Shown: positions 38,158-51,196, counted from the stretch's first letter. The stretch is DNA of 64,000 nucleotides from Neocallimastix lanati (nom. inval.) (GCA_016946835.1 JACVTC010000102.1:431501-495500); one strand, 5' to 3'. The notes: generated by a model not told the origin, from the sequence alone. Program-made: numbers and translations.

Positions 38158-39440
38158 AACTTTATTAGATTATTGGATTTAAACTATCTTATTCTTAGCT
38201 TATTTTCTACTAGAACAATAGATATTTTAATTTGAAATTATATATATATAATTTCAAATTATCAAATTATAAAAAATAAAAAATTGGAAAAATTAAAAAA
38301 AAATAATAAACATAATAATAATATAAGAATTTTCAATTCTTATTAAAAAAAAAATTAATAATTATTGAATAATAAAACGGTTATTTTTTAATTAAAAAAT
38401 TGAAAATATTATTACTTTGGATAAATTAATTTTATTTTTTATTAAAAAAAATTGTTTATTTGAATCATAGAAGTCATTTTTTAAATTATATGTAGTAATA
38501 ATATAATTTTTATTTTATTTTATTTATATATATATATATTTTATATAACTTTTTTTTCTAACATTTATATATATATATATTTATATTTAAAAAAAAGTGC
38601 TAAAAATATAAAATATATATATATATAATTTTATTTATGACGAACTACTACTGAATTTAAAATATATTTAATAATATATATATTATATATTAAAAAAATT
38701 TATATATTTAATTAATTAATGACTATTTTAATAAGTTTTGAGATATAATAAAAAAATATACATTATACTATATTATCATTTACATATATATTCATTGGTG
38801 TAACATCCATATAATCAATAAAGTGAAAACATTATTTTACAGAATTATTAATGCATAAATAACATGTAATATTATCTTAAAAAAAATCTTATAATAAAAA
38901 ATTGACATTATTTCTTAAATTATTTATTAATTAATTTATTTATTATAATTTTGAAACTACTAGGTTCTCGAAATGCAATTTCTCAAAATGAAATACTCCC
39001 TAAATAACATCCATAATTCAATAATATTGAATTATATTATATAATAAATAATTATTATTTATATTCATTGTAATTGAAATAAATTTTTTTATTTTTATTT
39101 TTATTTTTTTTTATTTTAATATGAAAGAAATAAAGTGAAATTTTTTATTTTTATTTTTTTTTATTTTATACTACTTAACTATTTATCTTATTATATTTTA
39201 TCTTTATTAATACTTTGGTCTTTTACACTTCTTCACTATTTATTTTATTTTATTTTTATATTTACTTTACTATTTTATACTACTTAACTATTTATCTTAT
39301 TTTATTTTTATTAATACTTCACTATTTTATACTATTTCACAATTTATTTTTTTTATTTAATTTATTTCAAAAATTATTATGTTAATTTTCTATATTTATA
39401 ATATATACTACTAAAAGAATTCAATCAATAATAATATCAA

Positions 39441-39500
<60 letters not shown>

Positions 39501-40518
39501 AGTTAAAATGGTTAAAAATGTCTTTAATAATTTCATCCTTAGATATTAATATATTAAAATTATAGGATAATATTTATAATAATAAACTTTAAAATAAAGT
39601 AATATAATACCTATCTATAAAGCCATTGACTAAAACATTTAATACCAGTATAAATATATCATATATGAAAAAATAGGTTAAAATATATATATATATTTTA
39701 ACATATTAATATATAAATTTATCCTTTTTTTTTGTTCAATGCATTTCCACCAAAATAAAAAAAAAAAAAAAAAATAGAAATTTTAATAAACAAATGAAAT
39801 ATGGTATTAATTTCAATTGATATGATTAATTAAAGTTATCACTATAAAATTAAAAATTATTTTTTTCTTATATAATTTTTATTTTTTAATGCAGTTATGT
39901 ATTTTTTTATGTGTTAATTATTCATAAATAATTATTTATTATTTATTTATTATTGCTAATAATTAAATATCATACTATATTTTTTTATTCTATTTTTTTT
40001 TTTTTTTTTTTTTTACTTCTAATTTTATTCTATTTTTTTAATTTTTTTATACAATAAACTTATTAAATTGTAATATATATTGATTTATATATTTATATAT
40101 ATTTTTGTTTTATTATTATTAATTATTTATTCTTATTTATTATTCTTATATAAGCTGTTTTAATAGGAATTAAAGAAAAAAATTATTTTTTTTCTTTCTA
40201 TATATATATTTTTTATGATAATTTACTCTTTTATATATAATTAAATAAAATTCATAATTATTTACAATAATTTACAATATTTTTTTAATAATTTATTATA
40301 TTAAAAAAATACCTTTTTAAAAAAAAATGTATATACATTTATATACTTTCTTTTTTTTTTTTTTTTTTTTTTTTTAATATTATTATTATTTTTTTAATTT
40401 ATATTAAATATAATGTTTTTTTTTTCTTTTTCTTTTTTTTTTTTTTTTAATATTATTATTTTTTTTTAATTTATATTATAAAGTATAATGATAATATAGA
40501 TTTATCATTATAATTTTA
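36377..40518. other. AT-rich intergenic stretch (4.1 kb)
   Basis: It contains A runs (38125-38153), an AAT/TTA repeat (39445-39500), related blocks with TATTTTATACTACTTAACTA (about 39165 and 39270), and the transposon-end relic at 38960-39000. I see no gene. Confidence 0.5.
38960..39000. repeat. Transposon-end relic
   Basis: In reverse complement it reads TTAGGGAGTATTTCATTTTG then AGAAATTGCATTTCGAGAA. This is the same AGGGAG plus GCATTTCG pattern as the end of the hAT-like element at 10.97 kb. Only one end is visible. Confidence 0.45.
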
Positions 40519-42192
40519 TTAATAATATGAATTTTGATTTCGACTTTTCTTGCTAAAATTACTACTATAACTATAACTACTACTATATTTATGTTGGTTA
40601 TAAATGTTATTATTGTTATTATTGTTATGACCATGATAACTATAGCCTTGGTTATAAGTGTTGTAAATGTTATTATTGTTATGATCAAGATAACTATAAC
40701 TTGGGCTACTATTACTATATATTGGGCTACTACTACCATATATTGGGCTACTACTACCACATATTGGACTACTATTACTATAACTATTGTGATCATTATT
40801 ACTATGATTATATTTATAATAATTATATTCTAATAATTCACTTTGGTTATTGATAAGTGTTTTAATACTATTATTTTCATTTGGACTTCTAATTTTTTTA
40901 GTTAAACTATTTTTAGAATAACTGCGAGTACTATTATTACTTTTATTACTCTTATTACTCTTTTTTGATGAATCCGAGTTTTCATTTGAATAAGATAATA
41001 AAATTTGATCAATAAATATAATAAAGTACTGTAAATTAGTAATAGATATTTTAATTTCTTCAAAGGAAAAGTCTAAATTCTTTAATTTCAAAACATAATA
41101 GTAATATAATCTGGCGAAAATTGTAAGAGAAATCATAGGTAAAAATATAGCACTAACTAAAGCAGTAACGTAAATTCTATAAGTGGAATACGTCTTAAAT
41201 TTTTTAACAAAACTAACTCCAGAAATTGATATTTGGAAAGAATACTTTTTTAATACATAATATACGGAGATATCATAAAACAATGAGGCATAGATAATAA
41301 TTAATTGCATAACCCAATAAACATTATAAAATTTTCCAAATTCTTCATTATTATATACTCCATTTTCATCGTAAATCTTTGTTATAAAAAAGAACCAGTG
41401 GTGAAAAATTAAAGCAATTTTAGAAAAGTTAAATAGTCCACAGGTAGCATAGACATACCATATAGTTTTTTTGGATTTTACAATTTCTCTTGTTCTAATT
41501 AATGAATACCAATCAGCTACAATCTCACCCATAAGCCAGAAAGTACAACCGATTTGTCTTGTTAAAAACCATCTAAATGGATAATGTTCCGGTGATGCTA
41601 CTTCATAAGAACATTCAATATGATTGCTATCATGCATTAATTGATCAGTATATTTATTTGAAAAATAACGTGGATATAAATCCCCGAATTTGTCCAATAT
41701 ATCTCCTAAAGAACTATTATTTATTATTATAATAAATAAATATCATCGATGAAGGAATAAAAAAATTAATATTAATATTAACTATTTAATTATAAAAAAA
41801 AAAAAAAAATTAATTAATTAATTAAATATTTACCGAAATAATAAATGTGCAGATATAATTTTAAGAACTTTATTCTTAAAATTAAATTTATATAATACAA
41901 ATATTAATATTGTCCAATAAAAGAAAGTAAATTGAAACGGTTTGTGAATTGCGTATACTACAGTTCTAATTTTATCAATGGTATTTTCAATTTTTTGTTC
42001 TTCATTAAGAGAATATAAATATTGGATATAACAGGTATAGTTTGTTCCTCTGCTAAAAAGCCATTCCATAATAGTCCTTTGACCTCTGTTTTCTTCAATA
42101 AAATATTTTTTATATCTTAAGTTATCATTATACAATTGCTGATATGCTTGATATTGATCAGCATTTAATTGTGATTCAAAAATTGTTCTCAT
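40519..42192 (-). CDS. Array membrane protein, copy F (two exons, most divergent)
   Basis: Exon 1 is 42192-41834 and exon 2 is 41713-40519. The phase-2 intron is 41833-41714 (120 bases), and the joined frame is 518 codons (517 residues). Exon 1 is longer at the N-terminus (MRTIFESQLNADQYQAYQQL). It keeps KKYFIEENRGQRTIMEWLFS and FFYWTILIFVLYKFNF and ends LLFR at the splice. Exon 2 has SLGDILDKFGDLYPRYFSN, then YPFRWFLTRQIGCTFWLMGE, where the other copies have HP. ADWYSLIRTREI, CGLFNFSKI, FSFEEIKISI and NLQYFIIFIDQILL follow. The tail has Ser-Ser-Pro-Ile-Tyr-Gly repeats and Asn runs and ends KKSRNQNSYY. It is the most divergent intact member but collinear throughout. Confidence 0.82.
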
Positions 42193-42926
42193 TTTTTTTT
42201 TTTTTATTTTATTTTATTTTTTACTATATTTTATAATTATTTACAGTATTAATTTTTTTTATGTATATATATATTATAAATCTTTTTAATATATAACAAT
42301 TTTTATAATTTAAATATTTATTAAAAATTTATCATTATTTTTTAAAATTATTAATATTATATTTCTATTCTATTTTTATATTAACAAATATACGAAATTT
42401 GGAAAGATATCATTATATTTATATATTTTTTTATTTGAAAATTTTTAATCTAAAATAAAAATGATTTAACATTTTTAATAAAAAAATTTAATAATTAAAT
42501 ATATTAAATATGCTAATATAGAACAATCATTTTCATCTTTAAATAAATTAAATTTAATTTTTTTATATTAATATCTATTAAATAACTATAACCCAAAAAT
42601 ATAAAATAAATTAATATTACATATGAATAATTCATAAAATATAATTTATTATAATTTTTATTATAAAAATAAATAAATAAATAAATAAGTAAAAATAATT
42701 TTTTTTAAACAGTAATTTTAAGTCTATTTTAATATAAATCAAAAAGAAAAAAAAAAAAAATTTAAACTCTTAAATTTTTTTTATTTTTCATTTTTAATTT
42801 TTTTTTGAATATTAAAATAGTACTTAAAACTTTAGAGAATTAGAAAGTATTTTTTTAAATATATAATAAAGTAAACATAATAATGTTAAAAAGTATTTCT
42901 TGAATATATAAACATAATAATATTAT

Positions 42927-43054
42927 ATAAAATATAAAATAAAATAAATGAATATATATTTATACAAAATAATATTATAAATTTATATATATAAAATATA
43001 AAATAAAATAAATGAATATATATTTATACAAAATAATATTATAAATTTATATAT
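42927..43054. repeat. 64-base tandem duplication
   Basis: Two adjacent 64-base copies starting ATAAAATATAAAATAAAATA are identical by eye, so the duplication is recent. Confidence 0.75.
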
Positions 43055-45629
43055 ATTTATTAATTTTTTTCGATTGGTATTAAAATATAACTATTCTAAA
43101 TTAAAATTGGCTATAATTAATGGATGATTTAAATCTTTCATTGATTTTATACTATTTTTAAAAATAACAATATCTTTGTTAATATGCTTACTAGCATAAA
43201 ATTAATTGTTCTATTATGGTTTTATTTAATATTATCTCTATTTATATTACAATATTTTAATAAATTTAATTAATTTTTATTTCATTAACAATACAAAAAA
43301 TAATTTTTTTTAATTTAATGTTGAATAGTTACCAAGAATTAATTATAACTTAATATTTAAAGATATTATTATATAATTTAAATTGATAAAAAAAAAATAA
43401 CAAAATAATTTAATAAATAAATTTAAATAGATTAATAAATAAAAATATTTCAAAAAAAATAAAAAAAAAACATGAATTAAAGTTTTATCCGTTAATGCCA
43501 ATTTTATAATTTTTTATAATATTAATAATTAATTAATATATATTAAAAATGTTTTAAAATTTTTATTTAAATATTAACGATTATCTTTTTTTTTTTTTTT
43601 TTTAATTTTTATTATATTAAAAGCAAAACTATCTAGAATTAAAATATTATATTTATTAAATAAATAAAAGTACAAATTAACTAGAATCTTTATCAAATAT
43701 TTATAATACAAATTTTTTTTTAAAAAAAAATTCAAAAACAAATATAAAATAGTTTTTATATATTTCAATTTTTTTTTATTTACTTATTTATTGATTTTGT
43801 TTATTAATTAGTTTTATATATTTATTATTTTTTTATATATTTATATTTGTATTTAATTATTTAATACATAAAACAAGTATGAATTGTGTTTAATTTTGAT
43901 TTAATATTTTTAATCATTAAATAAAAATCGTATTAATTTATTTTTATTATGCCAATCAAATAATTGGTTAACTTAATCAATTTATTAAAGACTTAACTTC
44001 TTTTTAGTTAGATAAAAATTAGTTCAGATAAAAATTATTAATTTTAAATTTATTAGATTCTATATTTAATGTAGTTATTATTTTAAATTAATTTTTACAA
44101 TTAATATAATTTAATAAGTGAAATGTGGATACATATGAACATTTTAATTTTATTTTTATATTTATTTTAATATATATAAAATTTATTATATTATTACTGT
44201 TTTAACAATTTTAAATATATAATATTTTTATTTTACATATTTATATATATATTTTACTATATGAATGAAGAATAAGTATAATTATAATTTTTAATATTTA
44301 TTATTTATTATTTATTATATTTTATTTATTATTTACTATTTATTATTTATTACTTATAATTTTATTATTTATATTTATTATTAATTATTATTTATTATTA
44401 ATTAGTGTATAATATAAAAATAAAAATATATATGTATAATATAGACACATTAACATAAAATAAATAAAAATTTCAATGTTATAAATTGGAACATTTTTCT
44501 TCAGTATTCAATAAAGTAAATTATATCATAATTTTATATTCTATATTTAATTTTTTTTTTTTTTTTTTTTTTTTTAATATTTTTCAAAAAAGGAAAGAAA
44601 AAAAGTTAATATCTACAAAATATGATATTTCAAAAAAGGAAAAAAAAAATTAATTATCTGCAAAATATTGATATAATTAATAGAATATCTTTAATATTTA
44701 TTTAATATATATATAATTTATTATTTTTAATGATTCATCAATTATAATTATATAATATTTTTATTTTACATATTTATATAAATATAAATATATTTTATTC
44801 AATCAAATATTTATTTATTTATTTATTTATATACGTTCTTATTTTATTTATTTATTTATTTATTTATTTATATACGTTCTTATTTTATTTATTTATTTAT
44901 TTATTTATAAAAAATTTTTTTCAAAAATTTGAACTTTTATTTAGATTTACTATTTAAATTACTTTAAAATTCTTTTATATATATATTTAAATATCTTTAA
45001 AATATTATTTAATTTTTATATATTTATAGTTTATATTATTTTCAATATAAATAATATATATATTTTTTTTATCTTTTTTTTTTCTTTTAAATGGGCTTAT
45101 TTTTATTTTATCTTATTCTTTAAATAATATTAAAAGAGATAATTACCTTTTACTATATATTAAAATTGATTATATAAATTTTATTATTAATTCAATTTAA
45201 TGGGACAGAACTTTTTGTGTTATGGAAAATTTATAAAATTTATCTTTAGTTAATATTTTAATTGTTTCCAATTAGAGATAATTTTTTAAAAGTAAATTAC
45301 TAATGAAATAAGTAAAAAATAATTTTTATTATTAGTTATAGTTCTTGTTCAAAGAATTTAATTTCTATATTAAAAATTTTATATATTATAAAATTATAAT
45401 AAATTATATATTGCATTTTATTTATAGTATATATATATGATATATATACTATAAATAGGATTATATTTAATTTTTTTTAATTCAATCCTTGTAATATTTA
45501 AAATAGAGAAATTCTTATTTTACAATATTTATTATTTGAATATCATTTTTTTATTTTTATGTTTTTTTTATTTTATTCATCAATTTTTCTTTTATTTTTT
45601 TTATATTTTTTTTTAAAATATTTATTATT

Positions 45630-45784
45630 TTTTATAGAATTTTATATATATCTTCATATATAAGGTCCTTCTTTTACACAATATCATATATTTATATTTA
45701 TATACACTTAATTAAGCCTAGAGCAATAGAATATTTAATATACAGGGGTCACCACAAGCATATAATAATATTTAATTTACAAAT
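45630..45784. repeat. Dispersed repeat, copy abutting pseudogene G
   Basis: It shares AGAATTTTATATATATCT, CTTTTACACAATATCATATA and GGGGTCACCACAAGCATATA with 30633-30830. It takes the place where the C-terminal end of family copy G should be. Confidence 0.5.
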
Positions 45785-46741
45785 ATTATGTAGTACTGAA
45801 CATTACCAATGAATATTACCTTTTATCATCATATGGAAATTTTAAATTGTGATAGTTACAATTATAATAATAGTGATATTCTGTAATGATAAAAGAAACA
45901 AAATGTAAAAAATAAATACTAAAAATAATTGAAGCATGAATTTTGTATAAAGAATAGCTATAATAAATTTCATTAAAAATTATTTTCTGAATTAGACTTT
46001 TCATTAAAGCAAAATATATAAAATTATAAATTACTGCGTCATAAATAATAATTATATGAATTTTTCAAAAAAAAATTAAATAAAATATATTTGCTCTTTT
46101 TTTTTTTTTTTTTTTTTATTTATTCCATATTTATTGAATAATTTAGTTAAAGTAATAGTAAAATGATGAATGACTAATTAAATTTTAATATATTAAATGG
46201 GTTATAAATAGACATTCCAAATTTTTTGTTTTTTTTTTTAACAATTAATTTTATTCGTAATAAATGGATATTATTAATAATAATTTTACTAAAACTTCAG
46301 AAAATTCATACAATTTGTGTCAATAAAAATCTTTTTAGAGAATTAATTTTATTGTAGATGAATCTTAAATATATATATTTCCAACGACTATAATACTATA
46401 CTAAATACAATATTATTTTCTTTAATTTTTGAGTTTCATAATATTTGGGTATTAATTTACTTAAATTACCCTATATACTTCTAAATTAGCTCAAAAATAT
46501 AAATTATAACTTGTATTTTATAAAAAGCTTCAATTTCTCATAAAATACAATTATATATAATAATTTTATATACATTTTAAAAAAAAATATATTTATATTC
46601 AATGTTTATTTTTACATTAAGTAGACTAATAGAATTTTCATTATAGAATATTTAAAAATAAATTTATATAAGTTGTAGTAATAAAATCAACTAAAATGAA
46701 AGAAAAAAAAAAAAAAATGAGCAATAAAATCAAATAAAATG

Positions 46742-46772
<31 letters not shown>

Positions 46773-46961
46773 AGCAACTCCAATTAAAGCATAACTTATG
46801 ATTCTGATTAAATCAATTTTATTACTTATTTTTTTTTTTTTATCAAGAACCTTGGAATATTTAAAATGAAAGTAATGGTAATAGCCATTATTTCTATAAT
46901 ATATATTATTTAATGATTTAAGAATAGTATGTAATAAAATAATAATTATTTTTAAAACCAA
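45785..46961 (-). pseudogene. Decayed seventh copy (G) of the array membrane protein family
   Basis: Minus strand. Exon 1 traces at about 46870-46780 read FKYSKVLDKKKKISNKIDLI and RIISYALIG, matching the NNKIDVIRTIIYALHRP region of the intact copies. A poly-T expansion (46695-46770) replaces the first membrane segment. Exon 2 traces include HIIIIYDAVIYNFIYFA (about 46060-46010), then MKSLIQKI and the segment ending YHYYYNCNYHNLKFPYDDKR (45816-46004). That last segment is collinear with the pre-core and FSFDEIRQSI block. A TAA stands where Gln is expected, and degraded NVQYFMIF residues follow to about 45785. Beyond this the homology stops at a dispersed repeat. Frameshifts and stops are numerous, so it is not functional. 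Confidence 0.75.
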
Positions 46962-48819
46962 AAATAAAAAAAAAAAAAAAACTATTTAATATTTTTAATA
47001 TAATTAAAATTATTCTTAATTGCATTCTATACTCTAAAGTTATATTATTTACATTTATTTTTATTTTAAAAATATATGTATATAATATACATTTAAATAT
47101 GATGAATATCATTATAAATCTTTCAGGTCAATTTAAATTTTTTTTAAAAAATCTATATTATTAGTTATATTTTTATTAAAAAATCTATATTATTAGTTAT
47201 ATTTTTATTAATATTCATTAATATTTAATTTTTATTTATATTATATTATTTAGTTAGAATATGTGAAATTACAGTATAGATATAAATGAATATAATTTAG
47301 TTTTTTTTTAATTATAAATTAGAATATGTGAAATAACGGTATAGATATAAATTAATATAATTAATAATTAAAAAAAAAAACTAAATTACATTCATTTATC
47401 TATACCGTTATTTCACATATTATAAATCCTAAATAACAAACTAATTATTATTTTGTAGTTTTAAATTATTTTACATATCCATTTATTATTTAATTTATTA
47501 TTATTACATATTTTATTAATTTATTATTATTGTTTATATTGTTATTTAATTTTATAAATATAATTTTAATTTAAGAAATTAAGAATTTGTGATATTAACA
47601 ATATTAAGCTATTAAAGATTCTAATAAAAGAATTAAATATTTAATTAATATTATAAATAATATTTATTAAATTATAAAATTATATAAATTTGAATAAATA
47701 AAATTTTATTTTTTTTTTTTAACTTTTGCTCTTTATATGTTATTTGAAAATAACATCAATCTATATACATTAAGTTAATGATAGTATAAAAAATTGAAAA
47801 AATATAACACAAAGTTATGATTTCATATAATAAAGAAATTATGATAATATTAATAATTTTTATAATCGAAAAAAATATTGTACTTGTAAAATAATTTTAA
47901 AATAAAAAGTAATACTTGTATTTTAAATATATATATATTTTTTTTAATATTATATTTTTTATTTTAAAATTATTTAACAACTATTTTAAAAATTATAAAA
48001 ATATAAATAAAATACTTTGTATTTAACACGCATAATTGATGGAAATTTCTACATTGAAAATATTCTACTTTTACAAACTATATAATATGTTCAAAATAAA
48101 ATTAGAAAGAGGATCAAAATTGTATCTTATAAATATATTATAAATAGTGATAAGACAGTACAATTTTGTAAGGGTTAATAATATGTTAAAAATAGCATAT
48201 AGACAAATCAAAATATAGCTGTTTTTAACTTACTTACGACGTATGGTTTTGACACTATATAAAATACCAAATACAACATACTTAAAATACGACATAATAA
48301 CACATTATTTCTTTTCACATTTATATGCTTAGCAAAAATTAATGATAATAAAGAGAGTATATATGGAAATTATATTAATATTTATAGACCATTAATGATA
48401 GTTTTTACATTTATATGTTAAAATTTCATTACTTCACGTGAAACTTTTTGTATATTATAATAAAAATTTTAATAAAATTATTATTTAATTAGCTTTGTGC
48501 AACAAAATACTTAGTATAATCTTATTTTTATTGGTAAAAAACAAATTAAATATTAATTTTTAATAAAAAAAATTTAAATTTTAATTTAAGGCTACAAAAA
48601 AAAATTTTATGGAGAATCAAAATATCTAAAATAAAATTTCTTTTTTTTTTTTTTTTTTTATTAAAAAACAAAGTAGAAAAAAATTAAAATATAAAAGAAA
48701 TATATAAATTTAAAATTTATATATAAAAGAAGGAAAAAAAAAAAAAAAAAAAAGGAAAAAAAAGAAGAAAAATTGTAATAATAGAAAATAAAAACAAAAT
48801 AGAATAAAATAAAGTAAAA
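46962..48819. other. AT-rich intergenic stretch with foldback
   Basis: It contains a duplicated AAAAAATCTATATTATTAGT unit near 47142-47205 and the inverted repeat at 47268-47421. A slightly GC-richer non-coding zone lies at 48010-48440. Poly-A and AAAGGAAAAAA runs precede the start of the secreted-protein gene and may form its promoter/5' UTR. Confidence 0.5.
47268..47421. repeat. Inverted repeat (foldback)
   Basis: TATCTATACCGTTATTTCAC plus ATATT at 47397-47421 is the exact reverse complement of 47323-47347 (25 bases). A diverged direct copy of the left arm lies at 47268-47310. That outer arm also pairs with CTAAATTACATTCATTTATC at 47381-47400. Confidence 0.7.
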
Positions 48820-49365
48820 ATGAAATTTGGAAATTTGTTTTTTTGTTTAATTGTTGTTTTTGCTATTCAATGGAATACTGCTTTTGCTAATAGTAATGAA
48901 ATCAAATTACCATCAATCATCAATATTGAAGATGGCGAAGGTACTGAAATACAAGCTACTGTAGCTATTGTTTCATATGATAAAGATGGTAGTGGTTTAG
49001 GTTACACTGAAGATAAACCATTAAGTAATTGTAGATATGATAAGAAGAACAAGAAAGTTTTATGTGATTTAACCTACAAAAAGAGCAATTATTATTTCAG
49101 TTTTAGTATTAAAAACCAAGGTACTTGTAAGTTAACCAATAAAACTACATTCAAAAAAGCAGATTTATATTCTTATGATAAAGATGAAAAGAAATATGTT
49201 AAAGATGAATATTTAGTTTTTCTTGAAATGGAAAATAATAAAATTAAAACTTTCAAATGTACTGCTAGAAGATTTAAGATTTTAACAAACAATAAATGTA
49301 AACTCACTCTTGATGTTCAACGTGCACAAGTTAAAGTTGTAAGTCCAAAACCAAAGAAAGAATAA
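48820..49365 (+). CDS. Small secreted protein of unknown function
   Basis: Single-exon frame of 181 residues. The start ATG at 48820 is the first Met and is preceded by an A-rich leader (AAAGTAAAA). Residues 1-23 (MKFGNLFFCLIVVFAIQWNT, then AFA) form a clear signal peptide with an AFA cleavage motif. The mature protein has five Cys, alternating polar and aromatic residues of beta-strand type (for example YYFSFSIKNQGTCKL) and a basic C-terminus (VVSPKPKKE). No membrane segment follows the signal, so it is probably secreted or cell-surface. Codon use is clearly GC-richer than the flanks, supporting a real, expressed gene. I do not recognise a family. An odd Cys count leaves one unpaired or a partner elsewhere. 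Confidence 0.85.
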   Translation: MKFGNLFFCLIVVFAIQWNTAFANSNEIKLPSIINIEDGEGTEIQATVAIVSYDKDGSGLGYTEDKPLSNCRYDKKNKKVLCDLTYKKSNYYFSFSIKNQGTCKLTNKTTFKKADLYSYDKDEKKYVKDEYLVFLEMENNKIKTFKCTARRFKILTNNKCKLTLDVQRAQVKVVSPKPKKE

Positions 49366-49495
49366 TTTCGAAAACAACAAGAAAAAATAAAAATATTGTA
49401 ATAGACATAAAAATAAAAAAAAAAAAGTAATAAATAAATTAATTAATTAATTAAAACAATTATATATAAAATAATAAATTATTAATTACAAAAAG

Positions 49496-49529
<34 letters not shown>

Positions 49530-51109
49530 TTAATAAAAAATATAAAATTAAATAGCAAACAATTGAAAAATTAAAAAGTGTGTGTTTCAATTATCAAGAT
49601 TATTATTTCATTTTAAAATAATTTATATATATTAAAAACTTTATAATTTCTTAAAACTAAGCTTCATTTATTTGTGTCTTGATTTATGATTTTTAACAAA
49701 AAAAAAAAATTATTTCTGATATTATCTATAATTCTTTTTTTTTTAATGCTTATATTGACTAATATTTAATAATTTTTTCAAGTTACAGTTTTAGAATGGT
49801 ATATCTATATATATTTTTTTAAAAAAAATTTGAAAAATATAATATATAATTAATGAATAAGTCTTATTAATAAATAATTTTTTTAGTTATAGTTTTAGAA
49901 TATTATATCTATATATATATAAGACTTTTTTTTTAAAAAAAATTATGAAAAATATAATTCATAATTAAATAAATAAGTCTTATTAATAATTATTATTATT
50001 TATTACATTTATTAAAATATCCAAATTCTTTACAACAAATGATTTTATAAGAGAATTGTTAAAAAAAAAAAAAGAAAGATAAATTATTTAGAAATATATA
50101 TATTATTAGAAAAATTGAACATATTGAATATGGAAAAAAAAAATGAAAATTATTTATTTAAATTTCCTTTGATTCTAAAATTACCTAATATTGTTCATTA
50201 ATCGTATTATTCTTATAATATCTGTTCATTGTTCCATATATAATTTTTTCATTCATAAAACTATAATGTATAAATTTTAGAGTTTTTAATAATATTATTT
50301 GATTTAGTATTTAATTTAGTGAATAAATAATTATATATATTAGATAAATTTTATTAATATTTTAAATGATATTTGTGTAACTTTAGAAAAGCTGCCTAAA
50401 TATTTAATATAAATATCTCAATATAAAGAAAATTTTAAAAACTAAATTACTATTAAAAACAGAATATTATTAAGAATAAAATTATTTTAAGAACTAAATA
50501 TAAATAAAAAATATCATTAATAACAAAATATCTGTATATCAGAAGGAATTACTTATAATAATTATAATAATTCAATATTCAAAATTCCTAATGTAAATAA
50601 TATAGATACCAATATTTAAAAATAATTAATAAACATGTTTATATATTTTATACTTCATTGTCATTTAGCTATATTTTGACAAAAGGTTCTATTTATATAT
50701 TTATACATATCCTTTTATCATAAAGTTTTTTTTTCATTAAAAAATAAAAAAAAAAAAAATTTAATACAAAATCAATAAAAGTATATAAAAGTATAATAAT
50801 AATGATAATATCATAACTGTAAGCTATTAAGAAGAAAATTTTATTATTAATAATAAATAAATTTTAAAATTTTTACAAAAAAAAGTTAAATTCAGAATAA
50901 TTTGTTGTTAATTGTTGTTTTTTATATTGTAGTATATTTTTATGGTTATTAATTTTTATAAGTTATGCAGGTTTTAAAATTAATTTAAATGTTAAATATC
51001 ATCAATAATATATAATTTATTACAAAATTAACAAATACTTATATTATTAAAATTATAATTATTAATTCAGTTTTCCATTGAAAATGAAGCTGCAATATTA
51101 ATATTAAAA

Positions 51110-51147
<38 letters not shown>

Positions 51148-51196
51148 TTAGCATAAAATAATATATTATAAAATATTATACTAAATATATGTTCTA
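49366..51196. repeat. AT-rich intergenic stretch with an imperfect tandem duplication
   Basis: A unit of about 105 bases containing AGTTTTAGAAT..TATATCTATATATA and ending AATAAGTCTTATTAATAA is repeated at about 49784-49880 and 49887-49990. The rest is AT-rich sequence between the secreted-protein gene and the 3' end of the TmcB-like gene. No gene is seen. Confidence 0.55.

Larger units (their letters stand above)
42193..45784. other. AT-rich intergenic stretch with tandem duplications
   Basis: A 64-base unit is exactly doubled at 42927-42990 and 42991-43054. A TTTA-rich unit ending TATACGTTCTTATTT is repeated at about 44812-44886. The region 45630-45784 is the dispersed repeat that abuts pseudogene G. 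No gene is seen. Confidence 0.6.

Noticed and set aside
32037-39000. Transposon ends at 32.0 and 39.0 kb bracketing one large element containing copy E
   Set aside because: The ends are in plausible orientation but the flanking 8 bases do not match, and the motif similarity is loose.
43574-43768. 64-codon minus frame rich in Leu/Lys/Tyr
   Set aside because: AT-drift composition, begins and ends in homopolymers, no relation to neighbours.
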